A stretch of DNA of 64,000 bases from Treponema sp. UBA6988 (GCA_002448445.1 DJYC01000100.1:1-64000), one strand, 5' to 3'. Positions 1 through 7,590 are shown, counted from the first letter of the stretch. Program-made: numbers and translations. The notes: generated from the letters alone by a model not told the origin.

Positions 1-59
1 TCTGCTGCACTACGGAAACTCGAACTTGGACTTAATAATATTTGAAAAAAAACTTCTTG

Positions 60-92
60 CCCCCGGAAAGCTGCTTTTCTGGGGGTCCTTTT
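60..92 (+). terminator. Rho-independent terminator of an upstream gene
   Basis: Five C residues (60-64) pair with five G residues (81-85), extended by a GGAAAGC/GCTTTTC stem with a one-base loop and one bulge. A short T-rich tail follows at 89-95. It probably ends transcription of a gene lying before the window. Confidence 0.7.
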
Positions 93-117
93 GTTGTGGC
101 ACTTATATGTTTTTTTT

Positions 118-147
118 TGTTAGAATGTGTTAAAATGTGTTAGAATG
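118..147 (+). repeat. Three tandem 10-bp repeats (TGTTARAATG)
   Basis: Three head-to-tail copies, TGTTAGAATG, TGTTAAAATG and TGTTAGAATG, lie just upstream of the membrane-protein gene at 170. Each holds a TAGAAT or TAAAAT string that resembles a -10 box, and the period is close to one helical turn. It may be a promoter or regulator-binding array. Confidence 0.6.
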
Positions 148-169
148 ACTAAAACGCTGGAGATAAAAA

Positions 170-976
170 ATGGAAGAAAAAACAAAGAACTTTTTGAAAA
201 TTTCTCTCGTTGTAATTGCCGCTGGCATCCTTGATTTTTTGACGGAGACTTTTTTTCAGGAAGGGCTGCACGTGCCATTTTTCTTTGACATGATTTTTGC
301 CATGGCCGTCCTTTTTGTCTACGGCCCAATCGCCTCCATGTTAGTCTACATCGTGAACGTTACGATTGTCTGCATAAGAATGAAATGCGTTTACGGTTCC
401 ACAGATTTTGTCTACCTCTATTCACTTTCCGCCTTTGCAATCATCTTTGTAACCTGGCTTTTTGTGCGAAAGAAGGACAAGCTTAAAAAGAGCGTAAACT
501 TTACCTTCCTTTACATACTTACGGCAAGCGTCTGTGCGGCCCTTTGCAGCTGCGTAATCTCTGGACTCATTAATTTCTTTGCCTACAACATGAACGCAAG
601 GAGCCTTGATGTGGAAAAAATAATCTTTGCCTTTACCGGTGACCAGTTTGGCGTGCTTGCTTCAAGCATCCTTGGCCGTATTCCAATTACTGTTCTGGAC
701 AGGATAATCACCACTTTTGCCGGATTCGGACTTTCAATCTTGTATACTAAACATCTGTCTAAGGGGGAGGCAGCGATAAGGCTGGCGGTTACAACGAATG
801 AGCATGAAAAAATTACCCTTATTCCTTATGGCAAGTCTTTTGATTCTCTCCCTTGCATCCTGTGGCAAGAAAAATGCATCTGGAAACCACGACTCAAAGA
901 CACTCTATCTTGCATGGAAAAAATTCAACGAAAAAAAAGATGCGGATTCATGCAGGAGCTTCATTGCCGAGCTTGA
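170..976 (+). CDS. Polytopic membrane protein, ECF-S/sensor-like; 3' end probably frame-disrupted
   Basis: About six hydrophobic segments fill the first ~200 residues, including a region (FFFDMIFAMAVLF) of the kind seen in ECF-transporter S components and related membrane sensor domains. A GGAG site precedes the ATG. The last ~70 residues, after KHLSKGE, look like out-of-frame translation: they overlap the lipoprotein signal and N-terminus of the downstream histidine kinase by 179 nt. Adding one base to the G run at 763-767 would end this protein at a TGA at 799-801, giving a normal ATGA overlap with the kinase. The family name is only a resemblance. From its place it may act with the two-component pair that follows, as sensor or transporter. 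Confidence 0.6.
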   Translation: MEEKTKNFLKISLVVIAAGILDFLTETFFQEGLHVPFFFDMIFAMAVLFVYGPIASMLVYIVNVTIVCIRMKCVYGSTDFVYLYSLSAFAIIFVTWLFVRKKDKLKKSVNFTFLYILTASVCAALCSCVISGLINFFAYNMNARSLDVEKIIFAFTGDQFGVLASSILGRIPITVLDRIITTFAGFGLSILYTKHLSKGEAAIRLAVTTNEHEKITLIPYGKSFDSLPCILWQEKCIWKPRLKDTLSCMEKIQRKKRCGFMQELHCRA

Positions 977-1955
977 AAAATTTGAGCCTGAATCATTCGA
1001 CGCATATCCAGAGCTTCATGCACAGACAAATGAGCAGATTGAAATTTGCCGTGATGCATCAGAAAAAATCCTTTCGATGATTGAATCGGGTAAAAGAGAT
1101 GACCTTTTGATTTACGACGAGGGGCGCAAAATAAACCTGAGCATGCTCTCCTATCTTTACAACCAGAATTATGTGCTTGAAGAAACCCACCAAAAGATTT
1201 TTGACTATTTTGTGTGGCTTCTTGCCGCTATTATTATAATCAGCGTGATTCTTATTTTTCTTAATGCCCGCGAAGTAAAAAAGCGCGACAAAATTATCTA
1301 CAACTCGGAGCAGTTTTTGCGCCATTCAATAGAAGTGCAGGAAGCAGAACGAAAGCGCATTTCGCAGGAACTTCACGACACTGTTGCCCAGAGTATGCGC
1401 TACGTTTCTTTGCTTGCAGAAAACCTTTCGGATAAGGCAGCCGCAGAAAAAATCATCAGTACCCAGAACCAGAACATAGAAGACATCCGTAAGCTATGCT
1501 ACAACCTTACTCCTCCCGCAATATCCGCTGACGACATGATTGGTGCGCTTGAACTTTTGGCCGGAAAGATTTTTAACGGCACTGGCGATAATTTTGACCT
1601 TCGCATAGTTGCAGAGGACACTGTTGATTTTTCTGTCTGGAGCGACGTTCAGCTGATGAGCATGTACCGCATAATACAGGAAGCTTTTCAGAACATACAA
1701 AAGCATGCCCACGCAAGCGAGGTTACTGTTTTGTTCAGAAAGGATACGGACGACAGGCTAAAAATAATCATATCCGATGACGGCGTTGGAATGAGCGAAG
1801 ATATGGTTGAACAGATTAACGGTGGAATTTTTTCTAACATAAAAGATTTGCATTTTGGAATAAGGAACATTGTGGAGCGTGTTCAGCTTTTGGGTGGCAG
1901 CGTTGTTTACCGCTCGGAGGCAGACTGTGGCACACAGATAAAGGTGGTGTTGTAA
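798..1955 (+). CDS. Sensor histidine kinase, NarX/HisKA_3 type, lipoprotein-like N-terminus
   Basis: The N-terminus reads as a signal peptide with lipobox (LASC), from Met798 or more likely Met804. A roughly 100-residue extracytoplasmic part follows, then one membrane helix (VWLLAAIIIISVILIFL). The cytoplasmic part has the HisKA_3 phosphoacceptor box ELHDTVAQ (His near residue 193) and a HATPase_c domain with an N box (QEAFQNIQKHA) and DDGVGM and FGIRN motifs. The stop overlaps the next gene's start (TAATG), so it is translationally coupled to its response regulator. The signal sensed is unknown. A lipobox and a membrane helix in one kinase is an unusual combination. Confidence 0.88.
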   Translation: MSMKKLPLFLMASLLILSLASCGKKNASGNHDSKTLYLAWKKFNEKKDADSCRSFIAELEKFEPESFDAYPELHAQTNEQIEICRDASEKILSMIESGKRDDLLIYDEGRKINLSMLSYLYNQNYVLEETHQKIFDYFVWLLAAIIIISVILIFLNAREVKKRDKIIYNSEQFLRHSIEVQEAERKRISQELHDTVAQSMRYVSLLAENLSDKAAAEKIISTQNQNIEDIRKLCYNLTPPAISADDMIGALELLAGKIFNGTGDNFDLRIVAEDTVDFSVWSDVQLMSMYRIIQEAFQNIQKHAHASEVTVLFRKDTDDRLKIIISDDGVGMSEDMVEQINGGIFSNIKDLHFGIRNIVERVQLLGGSVVYRSEADCGTQIKVVL

Positions 1956-2575
1956 TGCGGAAGACTTTTTATATTATTGATGACCACGAGATGCTTCGGT
2001 CTGGAACAAAGAACTGGATTATGACCCAGTCTGACTGGGTTTGCATGGGGGACTCTGGAACCCATGAGCAGGCCTACCAAGATTTTGAGCGTATGCAAAA
2101 AGAGGGGATGCTACCTTCTGTCCTTATCAGCGACCTGAACTTTTACGGAGAGAACACCGGCTTTGACTTTATTCAAAAAATCCATTCGCTTTACCCGGAC
2201 GTTAGGGTAATTGTGTACAGCATGTTCTTTGCGGCAGGCATGGTGCAGAATGCCATGGACAGCGGTGCAAGCGGCTATATCTCAAAGAATGCCAGTTCCG
2301 AGGAACTCCTTGACTGCATGGAAAAAATAAACGGTGGCGGTGAATTCATCCAGGCGGAACTTCAGACTAACCTTATAAAATACAACAAAATTACCGATGC
2401 CCTTACCCGCCGCGAAAAAGAAGTGATGGACCTTCTCCTGCAGCGCCTTTCCAACGACGAAATTGTAAACCGCCTGAACATAAAAAAGCGCGCCGTAGAA
2501 AACTACATCTCCATCATCTACGAAAAGACCGGCGTTGGCGACCGCGGAGAGCTTGTCCTGCGCTACGGCCAGTAA
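1955..2575 (+). CDS. Response regulator, NarL/FixJ family, LuxR-type HTH
   Basis: The receiver domain (residues ~1-125) starts FYIIDDHEML, has the phosphorylatable Asp in VLISDLNF and the conserved Lys in YISKNAS. The C-terminal domain (ALTRREKEVMDLLLQRLSNDEI) is a LuxR-type helix-turn-helix. It shares TAATG with the kinase and is surely its partner. The last 30 codons (2486-2575) are duplicated at 4107-4196, beyond the AAA ATPase gene. The two copies are identical for 72 nt, then differ only at synonymous sites and in the stop codon. The 3' end of this gene may therefore have been replaced by incoming DNA. Confidence 0.92.
   Translation: MRKTFYIIDDHEMLRSGTKNWIMTQSDWVCMGDSGTHEQAYQDFERMQKEGMLPSVLISDLNFYGENTGFDFIQKIHSLYPDVRVIVYSMFFAAGMVQNAMDSGASGYISKNASSEELLDCMEKINGGGEFIQAELQTNLIKYNKITDALTRREKEVMDLLLQRLSNDEIVNRLNIKKRAVENYISIIYEKTGVGDRGELVLRYGQ
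2486..2575 (+). repeat. Left copy of a 90-bp direct repeat (end of response-regulator gene)
   Basis: This is the intact-gene copy of the repeat found again at 4107-4196. The first 72 bases are identical. The remaining 18 carry differences at 2558, 2569, 2572 and 2574 relative to the other copy. The repeat starts exactly at a codon boundary. Confidence 0.9.
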
Positions 2576-2589
2576 TGATTTTTGTGTTT

Positions 2590-2673
2590 TTGACAAATTT
2601 GCCTAAAATTTATATGTATTTTTGACAAGAACGCTAAAATTTGCCTTGTTTTTTTGACATGATTTGATAAAAT
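2590..2673 (+). repeat. Three tandem 32-bp repeats with TTGACA and TAAAAT
   Basis: TTGACA occurs at 2590, 2622 and 2654, exactly 32 bp apart. Each is followed 7-8 bases later by TAAAAT. That spacing is too short for a sigma-70 promoter, so the unit more likely is a binding site array or a repeated promoter remnant. It lies directly upstream of the ATPase gene and belongs to the inserted segment. Confidence 0.65.
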
Positions 2674-2694
2674 AAAGGTGACAGGGGAATTTTT

Positions 2695-4041
2695 ATGGAT
2701 TTAAGGCGTAAAAGCGAGAAAATCATAAGCAAATGGTATGAGGACGGAGATAAAAAGGCTCTGCTCGTAACGGGGGCAAGGCAGGTTGGAAAAACCCATG
2801 CGGTAAGGTCTGTAATGAAAGCCGAGGGTGCAAATCTGTTTGAAATCAACCTCATAGAAACTCCGGCGGCGGTCAGAGTCCTTGAAAATGCAAATACAGT
2901 TGAGGATCTTGTGATAGGTTTTTCAACTTTGAGCGAGCAGAAAATAGAGAAGGGCAAGACAGTTATTTTTATAGATGAGGTCCAGAAATACAAGGACATG
3001 ATTACAAAAATAAAGTTTTTTGTTGAAGAGGGAAGTTTCCGCTATGTCCTGAGTGGTTCTCTGCTTGGAGTGGAGCTTACGAACCTTTCATCTGCACCAG
3101 TGGGCTATATGATGACTGTGGAAATGTTCCCGCTTGATTTTGAGGAGTTTTTGCAAATTACGAACATTAGCGAAACTGTTCTTGCAAGCCTTCGCGATTC
3201 TTTTGTAAACCGTACTCCCGTCATGGATGCAGTGAATCAGAAGATGCTTGATTTGTTTATACGCTATCTTGTGGTGGGTGGAATGCCGGAAGCCGTGAGC
3301 CGTTTTGCCGACACAGGAAATGTCAATGATGTGATGCAGATTCACCGCGACATTCAGGCACTGTACAAACTTGATTTTACCCAGTACGAGGCAGCGGATA
3401 AGAGGCTGATTCTTACAAATGCCTATGAGCTGATTCCTTCTGAACTCCTTAAGCAAAACAGGAGGTATGTTGTTTCTGATTTGAAAAACGGACTTCATTT
3501 TGAGCGGGTGCAGAACACCTTCCTATGGCTAAAAAACGCTGGTGTTGCATTGACTGTCTTTAACAGTACGGAGCCTCGGATTCCGCTAAAGCTAAACGAA
3601 AAGAGCAGTCTGTTCAAACTCTATTTTTCTGATGTTGGAATGCTTACGTCGGAATACGGAATGAGTACAAAGACCATGCTCCTTACAAAAAATCAAAGCC
3701 TGAACGCCGGTGGAATCTACGAAAATGTTGTGGCACAGGAACTTCGTTCAAAAGGGTACAAACTCTACTATTATAATTCAAACCGTCTGGGGGAGCTGGA
3801 TTTTGTGATTGAACACAAGAACAAGGTTCTGCCTTTGGAGATTAAGAGCGGCAAGGATTACACGATTCATTCCGCCATGAACAACTGCCTTTCAAACCCA
3901 GAGTATCAGATGGACGAAGGAATCGTTTTTGCAAACTGCAATGTTTCAAAAAAAGGAAAGGTGACGTATCTGCCAATTTATATGATTATGTTTCTTAAGC
4001 AGTATGAAGGGCAGGTCATCCTGGACAAGATAGAATTTTGA
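2695..4041 (+). CDS. AAA ATPase, DUF4143-type ATP-binding protein
   Basis: The N-terminal AAA_14-like domain has a Walker A motif (GARQVGKT, residues ~25-32) and a Walker B (TVIFIDEVQK). An arginine-rich middle and a C-terminal DUF4143-like part with a nuclease-like pattern (GELDFVIEHKNKVLPLEIKSG) follow. Proteins of this family are common, poorly characterised and often horizontally transferred; a nuclease role for the C-terminus is only suggested by the D-x(n)-E-x-K arrangement. The start has an AGGGGAA site. The gene stands alone and is flanked by the duplicated end of the response-regulator gene, which marks it as an insertion. No integrase is present. Confidence 0.85.
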   Translation: MDLRRKSEKIISKWYEDGDKKALLVTGARQVGKTHAVRSVMKAEGANLFEINLIETPAAVRVLENANTVEDLVIGFSTLSEQKIEKGKTVIFIDEVQKYKDMITKIKFFVEEGSFRYVLSGSLLGVELTNLSSAPVGYMMTVEMFPLDFEEFLQITNISETVLASLRDSFVNRTPVMDAVNQKMLDLFIRYLVVGGMPEAVSRFADTGNVNDVMQIHRDIQALYKLDFTQYEAADKRLILTNAYELIPSELLKQNRRYVVSDLKNGLHFERVQNTFLWLKNAGVALTVFNSTEPRIPLKLNEKSSLFKLYFSDVGMLTSEYGMSTKTMLLTKNQSLNAGGIYENVVAQELRSKGYKLYYYNSNRLGELDFVIEHKNKVLPLEIKSGKDYTIHSAMNNCLSNPEYQMDEGIVFANCNVSKKGKVTYLPIYMIMFLKQYEGQVILDKIEF

Positions 4042-4106
4042 TGCCATGTCTCCTTTTTTACTATACACGAATTGATTTAAAATCTCGAAATGTCCAGGAG
4101 AAGCTA

Positions 4107-4196
4107 AAGCGCGCCGTAGAAAACTACATCTCCATCATCTACGAAAAGACCGGCGTTGGCGACCGCGGAGAGCTTGTCTTGCGCTACGGACAATGA
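4107..4196 (+). pseudogene. Orphan 3' fragment of the response-regulator gene (right repeat copy)
   Basis: It encodes the last 29 residues of the response regulator (KRAVENY to LRYGQ) and a stop, with no upstream part and no start. It is identical to 2486-2557 over 72 nt. The last codons are synonymous variants (TTG, GGA, CAA, TGA against CTG, GGC, CAG, TAA). It is probably the original end of the gene, displaced when the ATPase segment came in. Confidence 0.9.
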
Positions 4197-4215
4197 TGTC
4201 TTCTATGTGTACATT

Positions 4216-4245
4216 TTGCATAAAATGCATTTTTCGTAATATAAT
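4216..4245 (+). promoter_or_regulatory. Sigma-70-type promoter of the secreted-protein gene
   Basis: TTGCAT (4216-4221), an 18-bp spacer and TATAAT (4240-4245) stand 22 nt before the ATG at 4268. The -35 overlaps a small palindrome, TGCATAAAATGCA. It lies immediately after the orphan response-regulator fragment. Confidence 0.6.
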
Positions 4246-4267
4246 GATTTGCAAGGAGAATCGAAAT

Positions 4268-4696
4268 ATGAAGAAATCATTATGCCTGCTTTTTTTGGTT
4301 TTTGCGTTTTCTGCATTGTGGGCACAAAATAGCGGCAAGAAAGTAACTGTTACCGGACTTGTTGGTGAAATGGTTACTTATGGTGCGCCTGGTTATGGAG
4401 AGAATCCTGAAGAAGATGATATTGAAAAGTTTTTTGTCCTTATTCCTGATTGGGGACAAAAGTGCGATGGGAAAGTCGTTGAATGGTGTGGCGAAGAGGC
4501 AGAGGAAGTGGTGCTGAATTCTGCCATGCAGCTTATTCTTATGAATCGGGACATATCGCTAAAAACCGGCGTGCGCTATCGGGTTACAGGAACAATCATG
4601 CAAGCGCAAACCGGGCATCATCACACAGATTTTTTGCTTTGCGTTGAATCTGTAAAAATTCTTAGGACAAAGTCTGTGGTGCGAAAATTATATTGA
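4268..4696 (+). CDS. Small secreted protein of unknown function
   Basis: I chose the ATG at 4268 because it gives a clean signal peptide (MKKSLCLLFLVFAFSALWAQ) and follows an AAGGAG site at 4252. A longer frame starting at 4193 would add an implausible Cys-rich leader. The mature protein is about 120 residues, predicted mainly beta (KVTVTGLVGEMV; YRVTGTIMQAQ), which resembles an OB-like or small lipocalin-like fold. I do not recognise a family. It has its own promoter. Confidence 0.75.
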   Translation: MKKSLCLLFLVFAFSALWAQNSGKKVTVTGLVGEMVTYGAPGYGENPEEDDIEKFFVLIPDWGQKCDGKVVEWCGEEAEEVVLNSAMQLILMNRDISLKTGVRYRVTGTIMQAQTGHHHTDFLLCVESVKILRTKSVVRKLY

Positions 4697-4828
4697 TAAA
4701 GGATGATTTTTTATATAATCGTCTATGCTGTCCAGAATATAGTTTTTTCCCTGCGTGTGAAGGATTTCGGCGTTGCCTGCAAGATAGGAAAGTACGCCTT
4801 TTTTGTAGCCAGCGAATACAAATAGAGC
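4688..4828 (-). pseudogene. Possible C-terminal remnant of a lost gene
   Basis: On the minus strand an open stretch of 46 codons ends with TAA at 4690-4688. It reads like real protein (for example GVLSYLAGNAEILHTQG and YILDSIDDYIKNHP). It has no start codon and stops at a TAG at 4831, where the GC-rich repeat begins. I infer a gene end truncated by the repeat; its family is unknown. Its end overlaps the 3' end of the secreted-protein gene on the other strand. Confidence 0.35.
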
Positions 4829-4830
4829 CT

Positions 4831-4908
4831 AGCCCCGATTGGAAGGGCGGCGTAGCCGGCCACCGCAACGAAGTGAGGAGGCTGGAGCGAAAGCGGAACC
4901 CTGGAAAG
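4831..4908 (-). repeat. GC-rich dispersed stem-loop element, copy A
   Basis: Read on the minus strand it shares with copies C and H the framework CTTTCCAGGGTTCCG, then CTTTCGC, a hairpin region, and GCCCTTCCAATC. It fills part of the 477-nt gap between 4696 and 5174. The rest of this gap holds perfect palindromes (4908-4964), a third GGATAAAATGCC string near 5022 and the oadG promoter. Confidence 0.65.
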
Positions 4909-4964
4909 CGGGATAAAATGCCCTCCGTGGCATTTTATCCCGCAAGTTTTCTGGCGAAAACTTG
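4908..4964. repeat. Two adjacent perfect hairpins beside repeat copy A
   Basis: A 15-bp perfect inverted repeat (GCGGGATAAAATGCC, 4908-4922, against 4929-4943, loop of six) is followed at once by a second hairpin (AAGTTTTC, 4944-4951, against GAAAACTT, 4956-4963). There is no T tail, so they are not classic terminators. Confidence 0.8.
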
Positions 4965-5106
4965 CCAGTTTCGTTTGCCAACTAATGTCGCGCCGTCCGT
5001 GGCGCTACTTGTTTTACAGGATAAAATGCCGCGGAGTTTGACCGGTCACGGAGTGCCGGGCACAGTTTAACCATAAAAGTGGCTCCAAATCAAAGAACAT
5101 CTATTG

Positions 5107-5112
5107 TATAAT
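5107..5112 (+). promoter_or_regulatory. Probable -10 box of the oad operon
   Basis: TATAAT preceded by TG (extended -10) lies 61 nt before the oadG start. No good -35 is seen at the standard spacing. Confidence 0.45.
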
Positions 5113-5173
5113 TCCAAAAAATTCTTTATATTTGTATGCAACCGAATTTTTCGTTTTTTCTTTTGGAGGACTT

Positions 5174-5425
5174 ATGACTATCGCCCAGATGCTGGAGCAG
5201 AGCGGAATTTTGACTTTGCTCGGAATGTGTGTGGTTTTTGCGTTTCTGATTATAATGATCGGAGCAATGAATCTGCTTCACGGCGTGATTCATCTTTTTG
5301 GTTGGGACAAGGCTGAACCGCCTGCTGCTTCTGCCGCCTCTGGCATTGCCCCAGCAGCTTCCCAGGCAGACAATGGTGCCCTTGTTGCAGCAATTGCCGC
5401 TGCCATCCATGAGAAAGAAGCCTAA
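5174..5425 (+). CDS. oadG: Oxaloacetate decarboxylase gamma subunit (Na+ pump)
   Basis: The ATG at 5174 follows a GGAGG site; an upstream in-frame ATG at 5132 is less likely. The 83-residue protein has one membrane helix (LTLLGMCVVFAFLIIMIGAMNLL), an Ala-rich linker and a short polar tail. This is the architecture of OadG-type gamma subunits, which anchor the alpha subunit to the beta subunit in the membrane. The first gene of the oadG-oadA-oadB operon. Confidence 0.82.
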   Translation: MTIAQMLEQSGILTLLGMCVVFAFLIIMIGAMNLLHGVIHLFGWDKAEPPAASAASGIAPAASQADNGALVAAIAAAIHEKEA

Positions 5426-5502
5426 AATTTAGCCGCTTTTTTACTCGCTTAACAAGAAAATATTATATATGGAAGATTTCCGTAAATTATAGAGAGGTTT
5501 TT

Positions 5503-7575
5503 ATGTCTAAGGTTGGAATTTCCGAATTGGTTTTACGCGATGCCCATCAGTCACTGCACGCTACACGCATGACTACGGCAGATATGCTCCCCGCATGCCC
5601 CATGATTGACAAGATTGGTTACTGGGCAGTTGAAGGCTGGGGTGGAGCTACATACGACAGCTGTATCCGCTTTTTGAACGAAGATCCGTGGGAACGCTTG
5701 CGCAAGCTCCACGCCGCTTTGCCTAATAATAAGATTATGATGCTCTTGCGCGGACAGAACCTTTTGGGATACCGCCACTATGCAGACGATGTTGTAGACA
5801 AGTTTGTTGAAGCCTGTGCAAAGAACGGCATTGACGTTTTCCGCATTTTTGATGCCTGTAACGACCCACGCAACCTTGAGCGCGCTACAAAGGCCGCTAA
5901 AAAGACCGGCAAGCATGTTCAGATGGCAATTTCTTATGCCGTAACTCCTTACCATACAATAGAAAAATATGCAGAGCTTGCAAAGACTTATGCAGAATTT
6001 GGTGCAGATTCAATCTGTATTAAGGATATGTCCGGTTTGCTCAAGCCTTATGTTGCATACGACCTTGTAAAGGCTGTAAAGAAGGCTTGCGACCTTCCTG
6101 TAGAAATCCACACACACTCAACGACAGGCCTTTCTGTTGCCACAGAGCTTAAGGCAGCAGAAGCAGGTGCAGACGTTCTTGACACTGCAATTTCTTCAAT
6201 GGCTATGGGTACAAGCCACAGCCCTACAGAAACTGTTGTAGAAATGCTCAAGGGCACTGAATACGACACTGGCCTTGACACAAAGGCTCTTCTTGAAATT
6301 GCCGCTTACTTCCGCGAAGTACGCACACACTACGCTTCTCTTGAGTCCAAATTCCTTGGTGCAGATACACGCATCCTTACTTCCCAGGTTCCGGGCGGTA
6401 TGCTCTCCAACTTGGAAAGCCAGCTTAAGCAGCAGGGTAAGGCAGACAAAATGGACGACGTTCTTAAGGAACTTTCACTTGTTCACAAGGACGTAGGCTA
6501 TGTTCCTCTTGTAACACCTACAAGCCAGATTGTTGGAACTCAGGCTGTATTCAACGTACTCTTTGGCCGCTACAACAACATGACCCAGGAATTCCGCGAC
6601 CTTCTTGTTGGAAAGTACGGAAAGCTTCCTGCTGAACCAAACAAGGACCTTGTTAAGAAGGCTCTTGAGCAGAACAAGATGGATGAAGTCCTTACTTGCC
6701 GTCCTGCAGACAAGATTGAGCCTGAATGGGACAAGATGGTTGCAGAGGCAAAGGCAAACGGCGGCAATGGTTCTGAGGAAGACGTTCTTACATACGCAAT
6801 GTTCCCGAAGGTTGCTCCTGGTTTCTTTAAGAACCGCGCAAACGGCCCTGTAGACGCAAAGGAAACATTCGGCAAGGTTGCAGCTCCTGCTTCTGAATCT
6901 TCTTCAAAGGGCGGCTCTTACACAATCACAGTAAACAGCACTTCTTATTCTGTTACTTCAGACGGAAAGGGAAATATTTCTGTAAACGGAACACCTTATA
7001 CGGTTGCATTCGGTGCGGCAGGTTCAGCTCCTGCGGCTGCAGCTTCAGCTCCAGTAGCAGTTGGCGGTGTTGACGTTAAGGCTCCTGTTGCGGGTACTTT
7101 GCTTAAGCAGTGCTTTGCAAACGGCACAAAGGTTTCTAAGGGACAGACTGTAATCATCGTTGAGTCCATGAAGATGGAGCTTGAAGTAAAGGCTACAGAA
7201 GACGGAACAATCACATATACAGTTCCAACTGGAACCCAGATTACAAACGGACAGGTTCTTGCTACAATCGGCGGCGTGGTAAAGGCTGCTCCAGCTCCTG
7301 TTGCTGCACCGGCACCTGCTGCTCCAGCTGCCCAGGCTAGTGCCCCAGCACCTGCTTCCGGAAATGGAAAGAAGGTAAATGCCCCTGTTGCAGGCGTACT
7401 CCTCCGCACATGCGTTTCAGAAGGCGCTACAGTAAAGGCAACGGACAACATCATCATCATTGAGTCCATGAAGATGGAGCTTGAAATCAAGGCTGGCGCA
7501 GACGGTAAGGTTCACTTCCTTTCTACTGTTGGCAGCCAGGTTGCAAACGGTCAGCCCGTAGCAGAAATCAACTAA
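5503..7575 (+). CDS. oadA: Oxaloacetate decarboxylase / carboxyltransferase alpha subunit with two biotinyl domains
   Basis: The start (MSKVGISELVLRDAHQS) follows an AGAGAGG site. An HMGL-like TIM barrel (residues ~1-265, RDAHQSLHATRM) carries the carboxyltransferase; a conserved PYC/OADA domain (~290-460) follows. Two biotinyl-lipoyl domains lie at the C-terminus, with ESMKMELE motifs whose biotin lysines are residues 557 and 657, exactly 100 apart. They are joined by an Ala/Pro linker. The enzyme moves CO2 from oxaloacetate to biotin in the cytoplasm, and decarboxylation by OadB drives Na+ export. Most family members have one biotinyl domain; the second is the odd feature. Transfer from methylmalonyl-CoA cannot be excluded by sequence. 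Confidence 0.92.
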   Translation: MSKVGISELVLRDAHQSLHATRMTTADMLPACPMIDKIGYWAVEGWGGATYDSCIRFLNEDPWERLRKLHAALPNNKIMMLLRGQNLLGYRHYADDVVDKFVEACAKNGIDVFRIFDACNDPRNLERATKAAKKTGKHVQMAISYAVTPYHTIEKYAELAKTYAEFGADSICIKDMSGLLKPYVAYDLVKAVKKACDLPVEIHTHSTTGLSVATELKAAEAGADVLDTAISSMAMGTSHSPTETVVEMLKGTEYDTGLDTKALLEIAAYFREVRTHYASLESKFLGADTRILTSQVPGGMLSNLESQLKQQGKADKMDDVLKELSLVHKDVGYVPLVTPTSQIVGTQAVFNVLFGRYNNMTQEFRDLLVGKYGKLPAEPNKDLVKKALEQNKMDEVLTCRPADKIEPEWDKMVAEAKANGGNGSEEDVLTYAMFPKVAPGFFKNRANGPVDAKETFGKVAAPASESSSKGGSYTITVNSTSYSVTSDGKGNISVNGTPYTVAFGAAGSAPAAAASAPVAVGGVDVKAPVAGTLLKQCFANGTKVSKGQTVIIVESMKMELEVKATEDGTITYTVPTGTQITNGQVLATIGGVVKAAPAPVAAPAPAAPAAQASAPAPASGNGKKVNAPVAGVLLRTCVSEGATVKATDNIIIIESMKMELEIKAGADGKVHFLSTVGSQVANGQPVAEIN

Positions 7576-7590
7576 GGACTGGAGAAAGAT

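Noticed and set aside
2695..4041. IS element or transposase gene between the duplicated ends
   Set aside because: The only gene is an AAA/DUF4143 ATPase, with no DDE or HUH motif and no terminal inverted repeats found.
4693..5070. Open frame of 125 codons across the GC-rich segment
   Set aside because: It is a translation of repeat copy A and its palindromes; no start site and no protein-like pattern.
6996..7490. Ala/Thr/Pro-rich minus-strand frame opposite oadA
   Set aside because: It is the antisense of the biotinyl domains and the Ala/Pro linker.
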